A stretch of 64,000 nucleotides of DNA from Paenibacillus oleatilyticus. Its GTDB lineage: Bacteria > Bacillota > Bacilli > Paenibacillales > NBRC-103111. The notes under the pieces are model-generated. The model saw nothing but the letters and a program-made list of their open reading frames with translations. It did no database searches and was not told where the DNA came from. Location of the stretch: NCBI RefSeq assembly GCF_018998565.1, contig NZ_JAHNZO010000017.1, positions 89,806 through 153,805 of the forward strand. The letters run 5' to 3'. Both the position numbers and the translations under genes were made by a program. Every line of letters starts with the position of its first letter. Within the stretch, counting starts at the first letter, position 1. This document shows, piece by piece, positions 41,358-50,424 of this stretch.

Positions 41358-41620
41358 TCACGCGACCTCCTTCGCTGCAACGAAGTCATTGATTTATGAA
41401 AATGTTACCATACGCCCGGTGAGCCTACAATGATTTTTTCTTATTATTCCAATAAATTTACTATGTATAAATATCACAGCTTTACAGCGAGCCTCGGGAG
41501 CTTCCATTAACGGAAAATCGCTCTCAGCTGCAAGTTGGGGAGCAAGCGGGTGGGCTCCAGCATATGATGTCTTATCACTTGCAGAAACACTTAATCCCCC
41601 TTCATAAGGAGTGAAGTCAA

Positions 41621-41875
41621 ATGGCCTATATGCCTACGTCCCCCCCTCCTCCATTTGTCCCAGAAGAACCTGCTACCTCTTATATTATTGACTGCGTATT
41701 TCAATACACTTATGTCTGGTTATGGAACGGTGACAGCTTCTGGTTTTACCCGACTCGGGTTGAGTATGGTGAAGTTTCAGGCTATCGTTGGAATGGGCTT
41801 TTCTGGTCTTATTATGGAATAGATCCAAGATTGATCAGATCCGTTTCATGTCCTCCAGTTCCCACGTTATATTAG
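41621..41875 (+). CDS. Conserved small protein with aromatic-rich YVWLW-NGDSFWFYPT motif
   Basis: An 84-residue protein with AAGGAGTG 8 nt before the ATG. A proline-rich start (MAYMPTSPPPPFVPEEP) precedes an aromatic block: TYVWLWNGDSFWFYPTRVEYGEVSGYRWNGLFWSYYGIDPRLI. Similar proteins occur across Bacillus and Paenibacillus, often mislabelled transporter. There is no transmembrane helix or signal peptide. The pattern suggests a coat or surface-associated protein, but that is a guess. Confidence 0.75.
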   Translation: MAYMPTSPPPPFVPEEPATSYIIDCVFQYTYVWLWNGDSFWFYPTRVEYGEVSGYRWNGLFWSYYGIDPRLIRSVSCPPVPTLY

Positions 41876-42346
41876 AGACCACATCAGATCAGCAGCCTCG
41901 CTGTGCTAATGGGCAGGGTGAATGAATTAACATTTATACCCACGTTTGGCATTCCTTCTGCCCGTAGTTCAGTGTCGTGAGGGATCTACATACATATGCA
42001 TTATCACCTAAGGCAAAATTTATTTGGAATAATTTACACAAATTTAGATTTCATATATATTTTGTTATAATCAAACAAAAATGGAGTTGCTATTATCCTA
42101 ATGATTTTCTCTTTCCGTAAATAGAGAAAAAAGCCTGCATCTCTGAGTGCTGAACAAGGGCGTTTTCTGCATCGTTTCAAGCAATCATGGCTTTGGCTTT
42201 TTCTTTATTGTACACAAAAGACCTGGTAAAGCTAGGTTCAGGGAAAATGTAGTAGTACGTTAGCACACAGTTGACTATGAAAAAAAGTAAGTATTTCATG
42301 ATGTTATTCATGTAGGTTTCACCGTCCTATTCTTAGAACCTTTTGT
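41876..42346. other. 471-bp A+T-rich intergenic region, no gene recognised
   Basis: It contains an imperfect hairpin at 41911-41963 (GGGCAG...GAATG with CATTC...CTGCCC) that may end the upstream transcript, and a TTATAAT-like sequence near 42065. No coding frame with a ribosome binding site is visible. Confidence 0.5.
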
Positions 42347-42850
42347 TTACAGATTATCTACTGGGAGATCGAGCTCTTTACGCAATTCTTTAACTGTTTT
42401 TTCCCCGTTTAAATAGGCCTGCTTTTCTTTTTCAAACTTTTCAATTTCTTTCTTGATTTTTTCAGCTTGTTTTAAAAACTCCGGATTTTGTTCTCTTTCC
42501 GCGCGTGCTTTCAGCTCGACTACTCCCGTGCCCATACCGAGAATGTACGAATCCAATTGCACTAAGAAATGAGCTTCATCATCCGGGTCCGTTTCTCGTC
42601 TTAATTTTTCTTTTTCAATATCAAGCTGTTTGAGCCTTTTTCCTTCCGCAACGACAGCATCCTGTTCCTCTTTGGTTTGATTTGACATCTCATAGAACTT
42701 TTTCTGTTTAGCAGCAAATTCAGCTTCAAGCTCCGCTAATTTTGCCAGTTTCGCGGACGGATCAATCTTTGCGATTGCAGAAGTACCGATAACGCCGAGT
42801 GCAACTACACAGCACAAAGCAGTTGCTATTAAAGCGAATTTTTTATTCAT
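42347..42850 (-). CDS. Secreted coiled-coil protein of unknown function
   Basis: ATG 42850 (after GCGGAGG) gives 167 residues. An N-terminal signal or anchor (MNKKFALIATALCCVVALGVIG) is followed by a charged, helix-forming region rich in K, E and A (about residues 30-160, such as LAELEAEFAAKQKKFYEMSNQT and QAEKIKKEIEKFEKEKQAYL). No enzyme motif is visible. It is divergent from the sigma factor gene 250 bp away, so it could be a target of that regulator; that is only inferred from position. Confidence 0.65.
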   Translation of the reverse strand: MNKKFALIATALCCVVALGVIGTSAIAKIDPSAKLAKLAELEAEFAAKQKKFYEMSNQTKEEQDAVVAEGKRLKQLDIEKEKLRRETDPDDEAHFLVQLDSYILGMGTGVVELKARAEREQNPEFLKQAEKIKKEIEKFEKEKQAYLNGEKTVKELRKELDLPVDNL

Positions 42851-43097
42851 TCTGTTTTCCTCCGCTTCCACTCAAATTAACCAATCTCCCCCAAAAATAT
42901 AAAACAATATTACCACAATATTCCATAATGATAAAACAACAAATTTACATTTGTTAAAATAATAAAATTGATGCTTACATATAGTAAAACTCGATCCTTC
43001 CATACCCTTTGAATGCCTTTAGGTGAAATGAAAAAAATTTAACCGGAAATGGGATATTTTCGAGTTACCGATCGTGTTGTATGTAGGAGGCGAAAAC

Positions 43098-43601
43098 ATG
43101 GAAAGCAATTCTTTAGCGCGTACGGATAAAGAATTGGCTGAACTCTATCAACGGCATGCAGATCTAGTTTATAGGTTGTGCTATATCTATTTGAAAAACC
43201 CTGTTGATGCAGAAGACGCTGTTCAATCTGTATTTATAAAGCTCATCCAATCTCAAATGGTTTTTAATGATTACGAGCATGAAAAGGCGTGGTTGACGGT
43301 AACTACCCGAAATCACTGCAAGGACATTTTAAAAAGTTGGTGGAAAACCCGCCGTGTGGCTTTAGACACTTTGCCGGAAGTTCCTTCTTGGAACGGTCAC
43401 GAGTCATCAGGGAAGGTGCTTGCCAGACTGCTTTCACTGCCCGAAAAATACAAAACCGTGTTGTATCTTTACTATTTCGAGGGGTACTCGGTGAGAGAAA
43501 TATCAGAGATGTTAGGACACAAGGAAAGCACGATCCAAACACAGTTATCCAGAGGCCGCAAACTCCTTAAACTTGACCTGGGAGGGAATTATCTTGAGTG
43601 A
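43098..43601 (+). CDS. ECF-type RNA polymerase sigma factor
   Basis: ATG 43098 follows TAGGAGG; 167 residues. Region 2 spans about residues 15-85 (YQRHADLVYRLCYIYLKNPVDAEDAVQSVFIKLIQ, with the DAEDAVQ core) and region 4 about 110-160 (LLSLPEKYKTVLYLYYFEGYSVREISEMLGHKESTIQTQLSRGRKLLK). It is followed by, and overlaps, the anti-sigma-like gene. Its promoter specificity cannot be fixed from here; a TTTAACC...CGAGTT pair near 43040-43063 is a possible autoregulated site. Confidence 0.87.
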   Translation: MESNSLARTDKELAELYQRHADLVYRLCYIYLKNPVDAEDAVQSVFIKLIQSQMVFNDYEHEKAWLTVTTRNHCKDILKSWWKTRRVALDTLPEVPSWNGHESSGKVLARLLSLPEKYKTVLYLYYFEGYSVREISEMLGHKESTIQTQLSRGRKLLKLDLGGNYLE

Positions 43602-44643
43602 CAAGCATATTAATCGGCTATTTGAAGCACTTACGCCACACACGGAGCAAAAAGAAAAAATGTTTCAGAGCATTTTAGTAAAGAGCCAGAATGAAAGTAA
43701 AAGACGGAGAGAGCTTACTCCCGTGAAACGTTGGAGACCTGCGATTCTGTGCGCCATACTGATTGGCTGTTTAACTTCAACAGCTTTGGCAGCGGCATAT
43801 ATGGGATTGGATGAAGCATTTTTAAAATTTCTGAAGCCGGTAAATCAGGAGCAAGCACAATATTTGTCAAATGGCGCTTATGTGATTAACAAGCAAGTGG
43901 AAAACGAAAATGGAACGCTTACCATTAAGCAAGCGATCGGCGACAGTAATACGACCTATATTCTAATGGACTTTACGGCTCCGAAAGGCACGGTGTTAAA
44001 TGCGGAAGGATACCGTTTTGAGTTTCCCCATCTTACCTATGATGAGGCGGGACGTGATAAATTATGGAGTAGTTACGGGTTCCAAGTGCTAGACGATGGC
44101 AATCCGAATGACAATAAAATTAGCTTGGTTATGAGTATCGGGACCGACAATTCCATAGCAGGCAAAACCGTTGATTTCTCAGTCGAAAATTTACAAGCAG
44201 TCAATCCGCTTACGAAAAATTTTGAAACAGTTATACCGGGTTCTTGGGGAACAACGCTTAAGCTGGATTTCAAGGATACTTCTCGTCTTTATCAGATTGA
44301 TCAAGACATCACCCTGTATGGGTATAAGGCCGTATTCAAGACAATCTCGATCTCGCCCATTTCAATGACTTTAATGGTTGATAGTAACTATTTGGAGGAA
44401 ATTAACAATTTCACTCTCGGTTTGAGGCAAGAAGATGGTGAAGGCGCCTATTTGGATCACTTCCCAATCACGATAAACTACAAAGACGGCACCTCAGAAA
44501 CGACAATCCTTTTAACCGGATCAACTATAAAGGATTTAATGACTGGCCAAATGATCACGACCAAATCTTTTCAAAATCTTATCAATGATAAGGAAATCGC
44601 ATCTGTCGTATTTTTTGATAAAGAAATTCCGATTAACGACTAA
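43594..44643 (+). CDS. Membrane anti-sigma-like protein (DUF4179 type)
   Basis: The start is TTG 43594 (7 nt after GGAGGG), overlapping the sigma factor stop by 8 nt; 349 residues. The cytoplasmic N-terminus (about 45 residues) would bind the sigma factor. One transmembrane helix (about 49-70, PAILCAILIGCLTSTALAAAYMG) is followed by a large extracytoplasmic domain with the DUF4179 pattern (LTIKQAIGDSNTTYILMDFTAPKG and SIGTDNSIAGKTVDFSVENL). The arrangement is typical of ECF sigma/anti-sigma pairs in Bacilli. Confidence 0.8.
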   Translation: MSDKHINRLFEALTPHTEQKEKMFQSILVKSQNESKRRRELTPVKRWRPAILCAILIGCLTSTALAAAYMGLDEAFLKFLKPVNQEQAQYLSNGAYVINKQVENENGTLTIKQAIGDSNTTYILMDFTAPKGTVLNAEGYRFEFPHLTYDEAGRDKLWSSYGFQVLDDGNPNDNKISLVMSIGTDNSIAGKTVDFSVENLQAVNPLTKNFETVIPGSWGTTLKLDFKDTSRLYQIDQDITLYGYKAVFKTISISPISMTLMVDSNYLEEINNFTLGLRQEDGEGAYLDHFPITINYKDGTSETTILLTGSTIKDLMTGQMITTKSFQNLINDKEIASVVFFDKEIPIND

Positions 44644-44696
44644 TCTCCATTACACTAAAGTAAGCGTCAAATGCTCTCATGCGTGCTTGGCCGCAT

Positions 44697-44733
44697 ATGC
44701 AAATAAGCTTCCTCACCGGAAGCTCATTTGCAT
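44697..44733. terminator. Hairpin between convergent genes
   Basis: ATGCAAATAAGCTTCC pairs with GGAAGCTCATTTGCAT over a 5-nt loop, between the anti-sigma gene and the adenylyltransferase gene. There is no clear T-tract, so termination is probable rather than certain. Confidence 0.6.
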
Positions 44734-44740
44734 TGACTAT

Positions 44741-45604
44741 TTATCCTGCCTCATTGTGATATCGATAAATATTTTCCGTATACAGGGTGATGACCTTATC
44801 GTAGTCCGGATATGGATATGCCAGAGTTTCCGCTACAGCCTTAGAGTATTTTCTGAACAACTCGTAACAGATGAACAACGATTTCCACATATTGGGGTAA
44901 CTATTGCCGGAGTAGGTAGCAAGCAAATCTTCCCAACTATCCGCCGGGAGGTAACGGTCGATAAACTTGTAATTCTTCCCTACGCTAAAGGAATAGCCAA
45001 GTTTGGAGCCGATTTCCCAGGACATCATTCTTAACAAATTAGGGCGAACAATTTCATTCAAGTGATCGACTGCGAAAAGTATTTCCTTTCTTGCCAGCCC
45101 TTTCACCACATAAGTTGATGTCATCCAAAATTCGTTGCAGCAATCATCGAACTCTTGTGCGGTCGGTTTTTTGATCCAATATTGACGATCGTTTGCGATG
45201 ACTTCATGTTTAACGATGCCGTCCTTATCGAGCAGGATCTTCACCAAGCCGTCGCTTTGTTCAAAATAATCGTCTACTTCGTTTAGCGGAATAAGGGTGA
45301 GGTCCAGCTTATTGCCGTCTTCGAATAGAATAATGTACGAAAACCAATTGCCTAATTCGGATGGAAAGAGTTCCATCGCTTCGGGTTTTTGTATCATAGC
45401 CGGTTTTCCGAAATTTGTTAGCCATTGATCGTCTGCTTTAAAAGAATCCATATCTGTTACAAAATAAGCAATATCAAAATCTTGAAACGGATCGGAGGGA
45501 ATATTGGGGTTCGTACGGGAACCTTCTAATGTAACCAATCGGATTCTGCTATCATTTGCGGCCAGACCGACAAGAATCTCCATCATTTCTTGTTCATCTT
45601 TCAC
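44741..45604 (-). CDS. Aminoglycoside 6-adenylyltransferase (ANT(6)/AadK type)
   Basis: A 287-residue nucleotidyltransferase starting at GTG, with ATGGAGG upstream. The catalytic pattern is LVTLEGSRTNPNIPSDPFQDFDIAYFV (GSR plus the DFD metal site), then LGNWFSYIILFEDGNKLDLTLIP, FWMTSTYVVKGLARKEILFAVDHLNEIVRPNLLRMMSWEIG and the ANT(6) signature RYLPADSWEDLLATYS. Family members adenylylate streptomycin. It follows a second nucleotidyltransferase gene, with which it is likely cotranscribed. Confidence 0.88.
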   Translation of the reverse strand: MKDEQEMMEILVGLAANDSRIRLVTLEGSRTNPNIPSDPFQDFDIAYFVTDMDSFKADDQWLTNFGKPAMIQKPEAMELFPSELGNWFSYIILFEDGNKLDLTLIPLNEVDDYFEQSDGLVKILLDKDGIVKHEVIANDRQYWIKKPTAQEFDDCCNEFWMTSTYVVKGLARKEILFAVDHLNEIVRPNLLRMMSWEIGSKLGYSFSVGKNYKFIDRYLPADSWEDLLATYSGNSYPNMWKSLFICYELFRKYSKAVAETLAYPYPDYDKVITLYTENIYRYHNEAG

Positions 45605-45607
45605 GAT

Positions 45608-46414
45608 TTAATCCTCCATTTTCGTAGAGTCGACTGATGCGTAAACTTTATCGAGATAGGCAACGGCAACTTGCTCGGCTTTCGTTCGATGCACCAAACG
45701 ATCGGAAGAAAGACGAAGACATCGATATAAAAGAATAGACGATTGCAAGGCTTGGTAACAACTTTCCAAATGATAAGAAGGCACGGTTTGTTGCAACTCC
45801 TCAACCGCGCGGACCGCGAATTGCTCGATTCTTCTCGTACCATTGGGGAGCCGTCCGTTTTCGGCCAAAATCAACGGTCCCAGTACAGCGCTGCGTATGC
45901 AGCAAAGAATATCGATCACTTCAAACAACTCACCTCTCCCCAGTTTCGCTGCTCCGCTATGAATCCATATCCAAAACCGGTCTTCGATCCATTGAGGATC
46001 GGGGTGCGGATAGCAAGGCACTGTACTGCGAAGTATAGCCCGGATTTCCGTCCCCCTTTCCCAAAGAATGACAGGGTCCTCAATTCGTTCTTCCAGCTCC
46101 TTGGGCATCAAAAACTTGTAATCGACATGGAGCGGCACGGAACCATCATATAGGCAGATGACCAGCTTCGGCTCTCCGACATGTTCGCCGGTTAAAACCG
46201 ACAGTACGGTACCCAGGCTCTCCGCCATATGTATACGTTGCTGCATAATTTCGTCCCGATAATCGGGATGATATACCACGATAAGATCCAAATCACTGTA
46301 CTCATCCATGGCACCCGTTATCATGGAACCGCCCCCAAGGAGCCCGATGATGCGATGATCTTCGATCAATTTCATTTTAACGGTCTCGATAAATTGTTCA
46401 TATCGGAGAAGCAT
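45608..46414 (-). CDS. Nucleotidyltransferase-domain protein
   Basis: A 268-residue protein. The Pol-beta-type site is GLLGGGSMITGAMDEYSDLDLIVVYHPDY (GGGS plus DxD) near residues 24-50. The rest resembles streptomycin or lincosamide nucleotidyltransferases (HVDYKFL, EDRFWIWIHSGAAKLGRGELFEVIDIL) but does not match one clearly. It ends 3 nt before the ANT(6) gene and may be a resistance-type partner or an unrelated nucleotide transferase. Confidence 0.75.
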   Translation of the reverse strand: MLLRYEQFIETVKMKLIEDHRIIGLLGGGSMITGAMDEYSDLDLIVVYHPDYRDEIMQQRIHMAESLGTVLSVLTGEHVGEPKLVICLYDGSVPLHVDYKFLMPKELEERIEDPVILWERGTEIRAILRSTVPCYPHPDPQWIEDRFWIWIHSGAAKLGRGELFEVIDILCCIRSAVLGPLILAENGRLPNGTRRIEQFAVRAVEELQQTVPSYHLESCYQALQSSILLYRCLRLSSDRLVHRTKAEQVAVAYLDKVYASVDSTKMED

Positions 46415-46516
46415 GATTCAAAACACTCCTACCAGTAAATTGGGCATTACGCCAGAATATCACTTTGCAAACCTCTTGTCAAAATCGACCTGTCATGCAG
46501 CTCCGTCCCAATCGCT

Positions 46517-47857
46517 CTACCACCCGTTCCCCCGCCGCACCTCCTCGACGATGGCCCGGACTCCTTCGCCGATCCGCTCCCGCTGCGCCCGCGAAACGCT
46601 GATGCGTATGAACTTCTCCCGCTCCGCGTAATCCGCCAAATAGAACGGCTTGCCGGAAACGACACTGACCTTCCTCTCTGCAAGGCGCTTCATCAGACGC
46701 TCGATATTGACCGTCTTCGGCAGCTTAAACTGGACATAGACGCCGTAGCGGACGTCCGCGGCTTCGATCAGCCCCGCTTCGTTGTGCCGCCGCAACGCCT
46801 CGTTCAACTCGCGCATCCGCTCCTCGTACAAGCCGTAGATTTTGTGCTTGTGCCGCTCGTACATGCCGTTCTTGATGTAAATTTCGAGCGCCGCCTGGGA
46901 AAGCAGCGAGGTGTCGGGGTAATTTTTGTACTTCTGATACGTCTTCAGCAGCCGCTCCGGCAGCACGACGGCCCCGAGCCTCAGCCCGGGAAAAATGATT
47001 TTGGAGAAGCTCTTCAAATAAACGACGTGCGCGCTCCGGTCATAAGCGTGAATCGGGTCGAACCGCTCGGCGCCGAGGTCCGCCATATAATCGTCCTCCA
47101 CAACGTACACGTCGTATTTGCCGGCCAACCGGGCGATCGCCTTCCGCTCCTCCACGCTGTACGAAGTGCCAAGCGGATTGTGGTATCTGGACATCGTGTA
47201 AAAAAATTTGATGCCGCCGCTGCGGAACCGCTCCTCCAGCTCCTGCAGATCGATCCCCTTCGCCGTCCGCGCGATGCCTTGAACCGGAATGCCCTCCGCC
47301 TCCAAAAAGCGCAAATACAGATCGTAGCTCGGCTGCTCGACCAGAATGGTCGACTTTCCATTCGGAAACGGCATCTTCGCCAAAATTTCCAGCGCCTGCT
47401 GCGCGCCCGAACTGACGAGAATCCGCTCCGCCTTGGCAAACACCTGATCGCCGGCCAAATGGGAAACAAGCGTCTGGCGCAGAGTTTCCAGCCCGTGCGA
47501 ATCGCCGTAAGTAAACAGATGGTATTTATACGTATCGATCGCCTTGTTCAGGCAATGCTGGAAATCCAAATACGGAAACACGTCCAAATCCGGTGACGCC
47601 GAAGCAAAATCGATCGTTTCGCTGACCGTCTCGCTGCGCCAGTCTCCCGACTTCTCGACCACATAATAGCCGCTTTGCGGGACCGAATAGATCGCGTGGC
47701 GCTTCTCCAGCTCGGCATACGCCCGGATAATCGTGCTGATGCTGCAGCCGTACTCCTCCGCCGCGCTGCGGACGGACGGCAGCTTCCGGCCGGGACCGAA
47801 GTGCCCCTCCCGGATTTTATGCTCCATATCGGATAAGATCGCGACAAACTTTTTCAT
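46517..47857 (-). CDS. MocR-type regulator (GntR HTH fused to aminotransferase fold)
   Basis: A 446-residue fusion. Residues 1-75 form a GntR winged HTH (PGRKLPSVRSAAEEYGCSISTIIRAYAELEKR), and residues 95-440 an aspartate-aminotransferase fold. The PLP Lys is in YLKSFSKIIFPGLRLG, with SRYHNPLGTSYS and EDDYMADL nearby. It is divergent from an EamA exporter gene, with a palindromic operator between. Such MocR proteins sense PLP-linked amines and activate the divergent gene. Confidence 0.87.
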   Translation of the reverse strand: MKKFVAILSDMEHKIREGHFGPGRKLPSVRSAAEEYGCSISTIIRAYAELEKRHAIYSVPQSGYYVVEKSGDWRSETVSETIDFASASPDLDVFPYLDFQHCLNKAIDTYKYHLFTYGDSHGLETLRQTLVSHLAGDQVFAKAERILVSSGAQQALEILAKMPFPNGKSTILVEQPSYDLYLRFLEAEGIPVQGIARTAKGIDLQELEERFRSGGIKFFYTMSRYHNPLGTSYSVEERKAIARLAGKYDVYVVEDDYMADLGAERFDPIHAYDRSAHVVYLKSFSKIIFPGLRLGAVVLPERLLKTYQKYKNYPDTSLLSQAALEIYIKNGMYERHKHKIYGLYEERMRELNEALRRHNEAGLIEAADVRYGVYVQFKLPKTVNIERLMKRLAERKVSVVSGKPFYLADYAEREKFIRISVSRAQRERIGEGVRAIVEEVRRGNGW

Positions 47858-47897
47858 AATCCGCCCCCTTGCTCCCCTTATTATACACGAACCCGAT

Positions 47898-47917
47898 CAA
47901 CTGTATCGGTACAGTTG
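47898..47917. promoter_or_regulatory. MocR-type operator
   Basis: CAACTGTATCGGTACAGTTG has 8-bp arms around a 4-bp centre, between the divergent regulator and exporter genes. The ACTGTA...TACAGT arms match MocR-type sites. Confidence 0.75.
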
Positions 47918-48014
47918 CAGCAAAACGACATTGTCCGGCTGCCCCATTGGCCTTACCTTATAAGTAACGGGTTAACGAACGCGCACCCGACTGTCCAGGA
48001 AAGAAGGTTGTCCC

Positions 48015-48962
48015 ATGAACCAAAAAGGATTAAAGCTTGCTTATGTATTCGCCATACTGAATGCGGCGATTATCGGATTCTCGTTTCTGTTTACCAAAAT
48101 CGCGCTCGATCACGCGCACCCGCTCGACACGCTGACGTTCCGTTTTGCTGCGTCGTTTGCGGTCATGTCAATCCCGGTTGCGCTGGGCTGGGTCAAGCTG
48201 ACCTACCGCGGCAAGCCGCTCCGGAAGGCCCTGCTGCTGGCCACAATGTATCCGCTCGGCTTCTTCACGCTGCAAGCGTTCGGGCTGCAGCACGCCACCT
48301 CGGCCGAGGGCGGCATTCTGTACGCGTTCACCCCGGTCGTGACGATGGTGCTCGCCGCGGTATTTTTGAAGGAAGCGACGACCGTGCTGCAGAAGCTGTC
48401 GATTTTCCTGTCGGTCTTCGGCGTCGTCTTCATCTTCGTCATGAAAGGGAGCCGCATCGACTTGTCGAACATGACCGGGATCTTCCTGCTGTTCCTGACG
48501 TGCGTCGCTTTTGCCGGATACAGCGTGCTGGCCCGTTCGCTCTCGAAGCAGTTCAGCCCTGCGGAAATCACGTATTTTATGCTCGGTGTCGGCTTCGTCG
48601 TGTTTCTGATCGTGTCACTAGCCAGCCACGCGTCAGCCGGAACGCTTGACCAATTCGTCGCGCCGCTGGCTAACGGAACCTTTCTCGTCTCGATCTTTTA
48701 TTTGGGCGTGGTGTCCTCGCTTGCCACGGCCCTGATGGCGAACTACATTTTGTCCAAGATGGAGGCTTCAAAAATGAGCGTGTTCAGCAATCTGGCGACC
48801 ATCGTCTCGATCGCGTCCGGGGCTCTGTTTCTCGGGGAAGAGGTGACGGTGTACCATCTGATCGGGTCGGTCATGATTATTGCCGGGGTCCTCGGCACGA
48901 ACCTCTTGGGGCGGAAAAAGACGGCGCCGCAAGGGATTCGTACGAAGCGTGCGGAAGCGTAA
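48015..48962 (+). CDS. EamA-family drug/metabolite transporter (DMT)
   Basis: A 315-residue membrane protein with ten predicted helices in two EamA repeats (about residues 10-145 and 155-300). Hallmarks are AILNAAIIGFSFLFTKIALDHAHPLDTLTFRFAASFAVM and the second-half SSLATALMANYILSKMEASKMSVFSNLATIVSIASGALFLGEEV. It would export a metabolite sensed by the divergent MocR protein. A terminator follows directly. Confidence 0.88.
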   Translation: MNQKGLKLAYVFAILNAAIIGFSFLFTKIALDHAHPLDTLTFRFAASFAVMSIPVALGWVKLTYRGKPLRKALLLATMYPLGFFTLQAFGLQHATSAEGGILYAFTPVVTMVLAAVFLKEATTVLQKLSIFLSVFGVVFIFVMKGSRIDLSNMTGIFLLFLTCVAFAGYSVLARSLSKQFSPAEITYFMLGVGFVVFLIVSLASHASAGTLDQFVAPLANGTFLVSIFYLGVVSSLATALMANYILSKMEASKMSVFSNLATIVSIASGALFLGEEVTVYHLIGSVMIIAGVLGTNLLGRKKTAPQGIRTKRAEA

Positions 48963-48974
48963 ATCGATATGCCA

Positions 48975-49019
48975 AAAAAACAGCCATCCCTCTGATCTAC
49001 CGGAGGATTGGCTGTTTTC
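48975..49019. terminator. Bidirectional terminator between EamA and KamA genes
   Basis: AACAGCCATCC pairs with GGATTGGCTGTT, with A-runs before and T-runs after. Confidence 0.85.
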
Positions 49020-49025
49020 GCTAGT

Positions 49026-50201
49026 TTAGCTTGGGATCGCCCGGCGAGCCGTGGGAAGCTCGGGCAGCTCGTTCGCGGAAACGACGGCGTCCGTCTTCTT
49101 CTCCGGCTTATGCCAGTACCGCTCGTTCCCCGGCAAATCGTCGAACCAAGCGGCCTCCTCCGGACAATCCAGCACCATAAATTTACCGTATTCTCCGTCC
49201 CGTGATTGGTGGTACTTCAAGTAAGCCTTGCCGTTCTCGATCGCCAAAATTTCGATTTTTCCGGACGTATGGCTCATCGACAGACGTACCCTTTTTCCCA
49301 GACCGGAGGTTAAAGCTTTCGCTTGCTCAACAATAGCGTATACCTGCTTCAGAGGCAGGACAAACTCGCTGTTGCCGGCCACTGGGCGGTTGACGAAGAA
49401 ATAATAAGGCGTAACGCCGGCCCAGGAAAGCTTGTCTAGGAGCTCGCCCAATACCACAGGATCGTCATTAATCCCCTTCAGCACCGGCGTCTGGTTCACC
49501 ACAATGGCCCCGGCGCGATGCAGCGCCTCGAATCCTCTTTTGGCCTCTTCCGTAATTTCGCGGGGGTGATTGATGTGCGCCATGACATAGATGCGCTTAT
49601 CTGCGGAGGAGAAGGTGCGAATGAGATCCAGCAGCGCTTCGTCCTCGTAGATGCGCATCGGATTGAACACGGGCAGCTTGGAGCCGAGCCGGATGATCTT
49701 CACGTGCTCGATGGCCCGCAGCTTGCTTAATATGTTGCCCAAGCGTGCCGTCGACAGGATCAGGCTATCCCCGCCGGTCAGGAGCACGTTGTTAATTTCG
49801 GGATGCCGGGCGATGTAAGCGATTCCTTCTTGGACATCGGACATCGCTTCTTTCACATCGTTGCGGAATAATCGTTTGCGGAAGCAGTACCTGCAGTAAG
49901 CGCCGCACACTTCCGATACGAGCAACAAAGCCGTCGTCCGGTATTTATGCTGGCAGCCGGGAACGACATAATTCGTATCCTCGTCGGAAGCGTCCCACCG
50001 GCCGTATTCCAGCAGTTCGCCCTCGTTCGGGATGACAAGTTTTTTAATTGGATCGTTCGGGTCGTTCCAATTAATGAGGCTCAAGTAATAATCGTTCACA
50101 CGAAACACGAATTTCTCCGTAATGGGTTTAAGCTTTTCCCGCTCCTGAAGCGGGATCTGGGGAATCTTATCCATATCGGTGATATATTTCGGCTGTGCCA
50201 T
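49026..50201 (-). CDS. KamA-family radical SAM enzyme (lysine 2,3-aminomutase-like)
   Basis: A 391-residue protein; ATG 50201 follows AAGGAGGG. The radical SAM cluster site is C99, C103 and C106 (CGAYCRYCF), with VLLTGGDSLIL for SAM binding, then INHPREITEE and NQTPVLKGINDD, as in aminomutases. Near the C-terminus the classic PLP segment PGGGGK is replaced by HTSGK (SMSHTSGKIEIL), and the C-terminal zinc cysteines of lysine 2,3-aminomutase are mostly absent. The substrate is therefore uncertain: beta-lysine formation is possible but not shown. No acetyltransferase (ablB) lies nearby. A c-di-AMP riboswitch heads the transcript. Confidence 0.8.
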   Translation of the reverse strand: MAQPKYITDMDKIPQIPLQEREKLKPITEKFVFRVNDYYLSLINWNDPNDPIKKLVIPNEGELLEYGRWDASDEDTNYVVPGCQHKYRTTALLLVSEVCGAYCRYCFRKRLFRNDVKEAMSDVQEGIAYIARHPEINNVLLTGGDSLILSTARLGNILSKLRAIEHVKIIRLGSKLPVFNPMRIYEDEALLDLIRTFSSADKRIYVMAHINHPREITEEAKRGFEALHRAGAIVVNQTPVLKGINDDPVVLGELLDKLSWAGVTPYYFFVNRPVAGNSEFVLPLKQVYAIVEQAKALTSGLGKRVRLSMSHTSGKIEILAIENGKAYLKYHQSRDGEYGKFMVLDCPEEAAWFDDLPGNERYWHKPEKKTDAVVSANELPELPTARRAIPS

Positions 50202-50293
50202 GGCTTTTACCCTCCTTGTCATGGATGTAACTACACCAGCAGTACCGCAGGCCACCTCCTTGTTCCCTTTTTCCGCAGATGGGCGAATAAAGC

Positions 50294-50359
50294 AAAAAGA
50301 CCCGTACAGCAGCGATCCCTGGGCACAACGTGCCGCAGCTTGCTGACTGTCGCGGGTCT
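50294..50359 (-). terminator. Riboswitch expression platform terminator
   Basis: AGACCCG (50353-50359 complement) pairs with CGGGTCT (50298-50304 complement), extended by CAGTCAGC with GCTGCTG, and is followed by TTTTTGCTTT. An upstream hairpin of related sequence (GACCCG-TTGTG-CGGGTC, 50373-50389) offers an alternative pairing. Confidence 0.75.
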
Positions 50360-50424
50360 ATCCGTATCGAAAGACCCGCACAACGGGTCATTCATGCAAT
50401 AAAGTTGCACGAAAAGCATGGACC

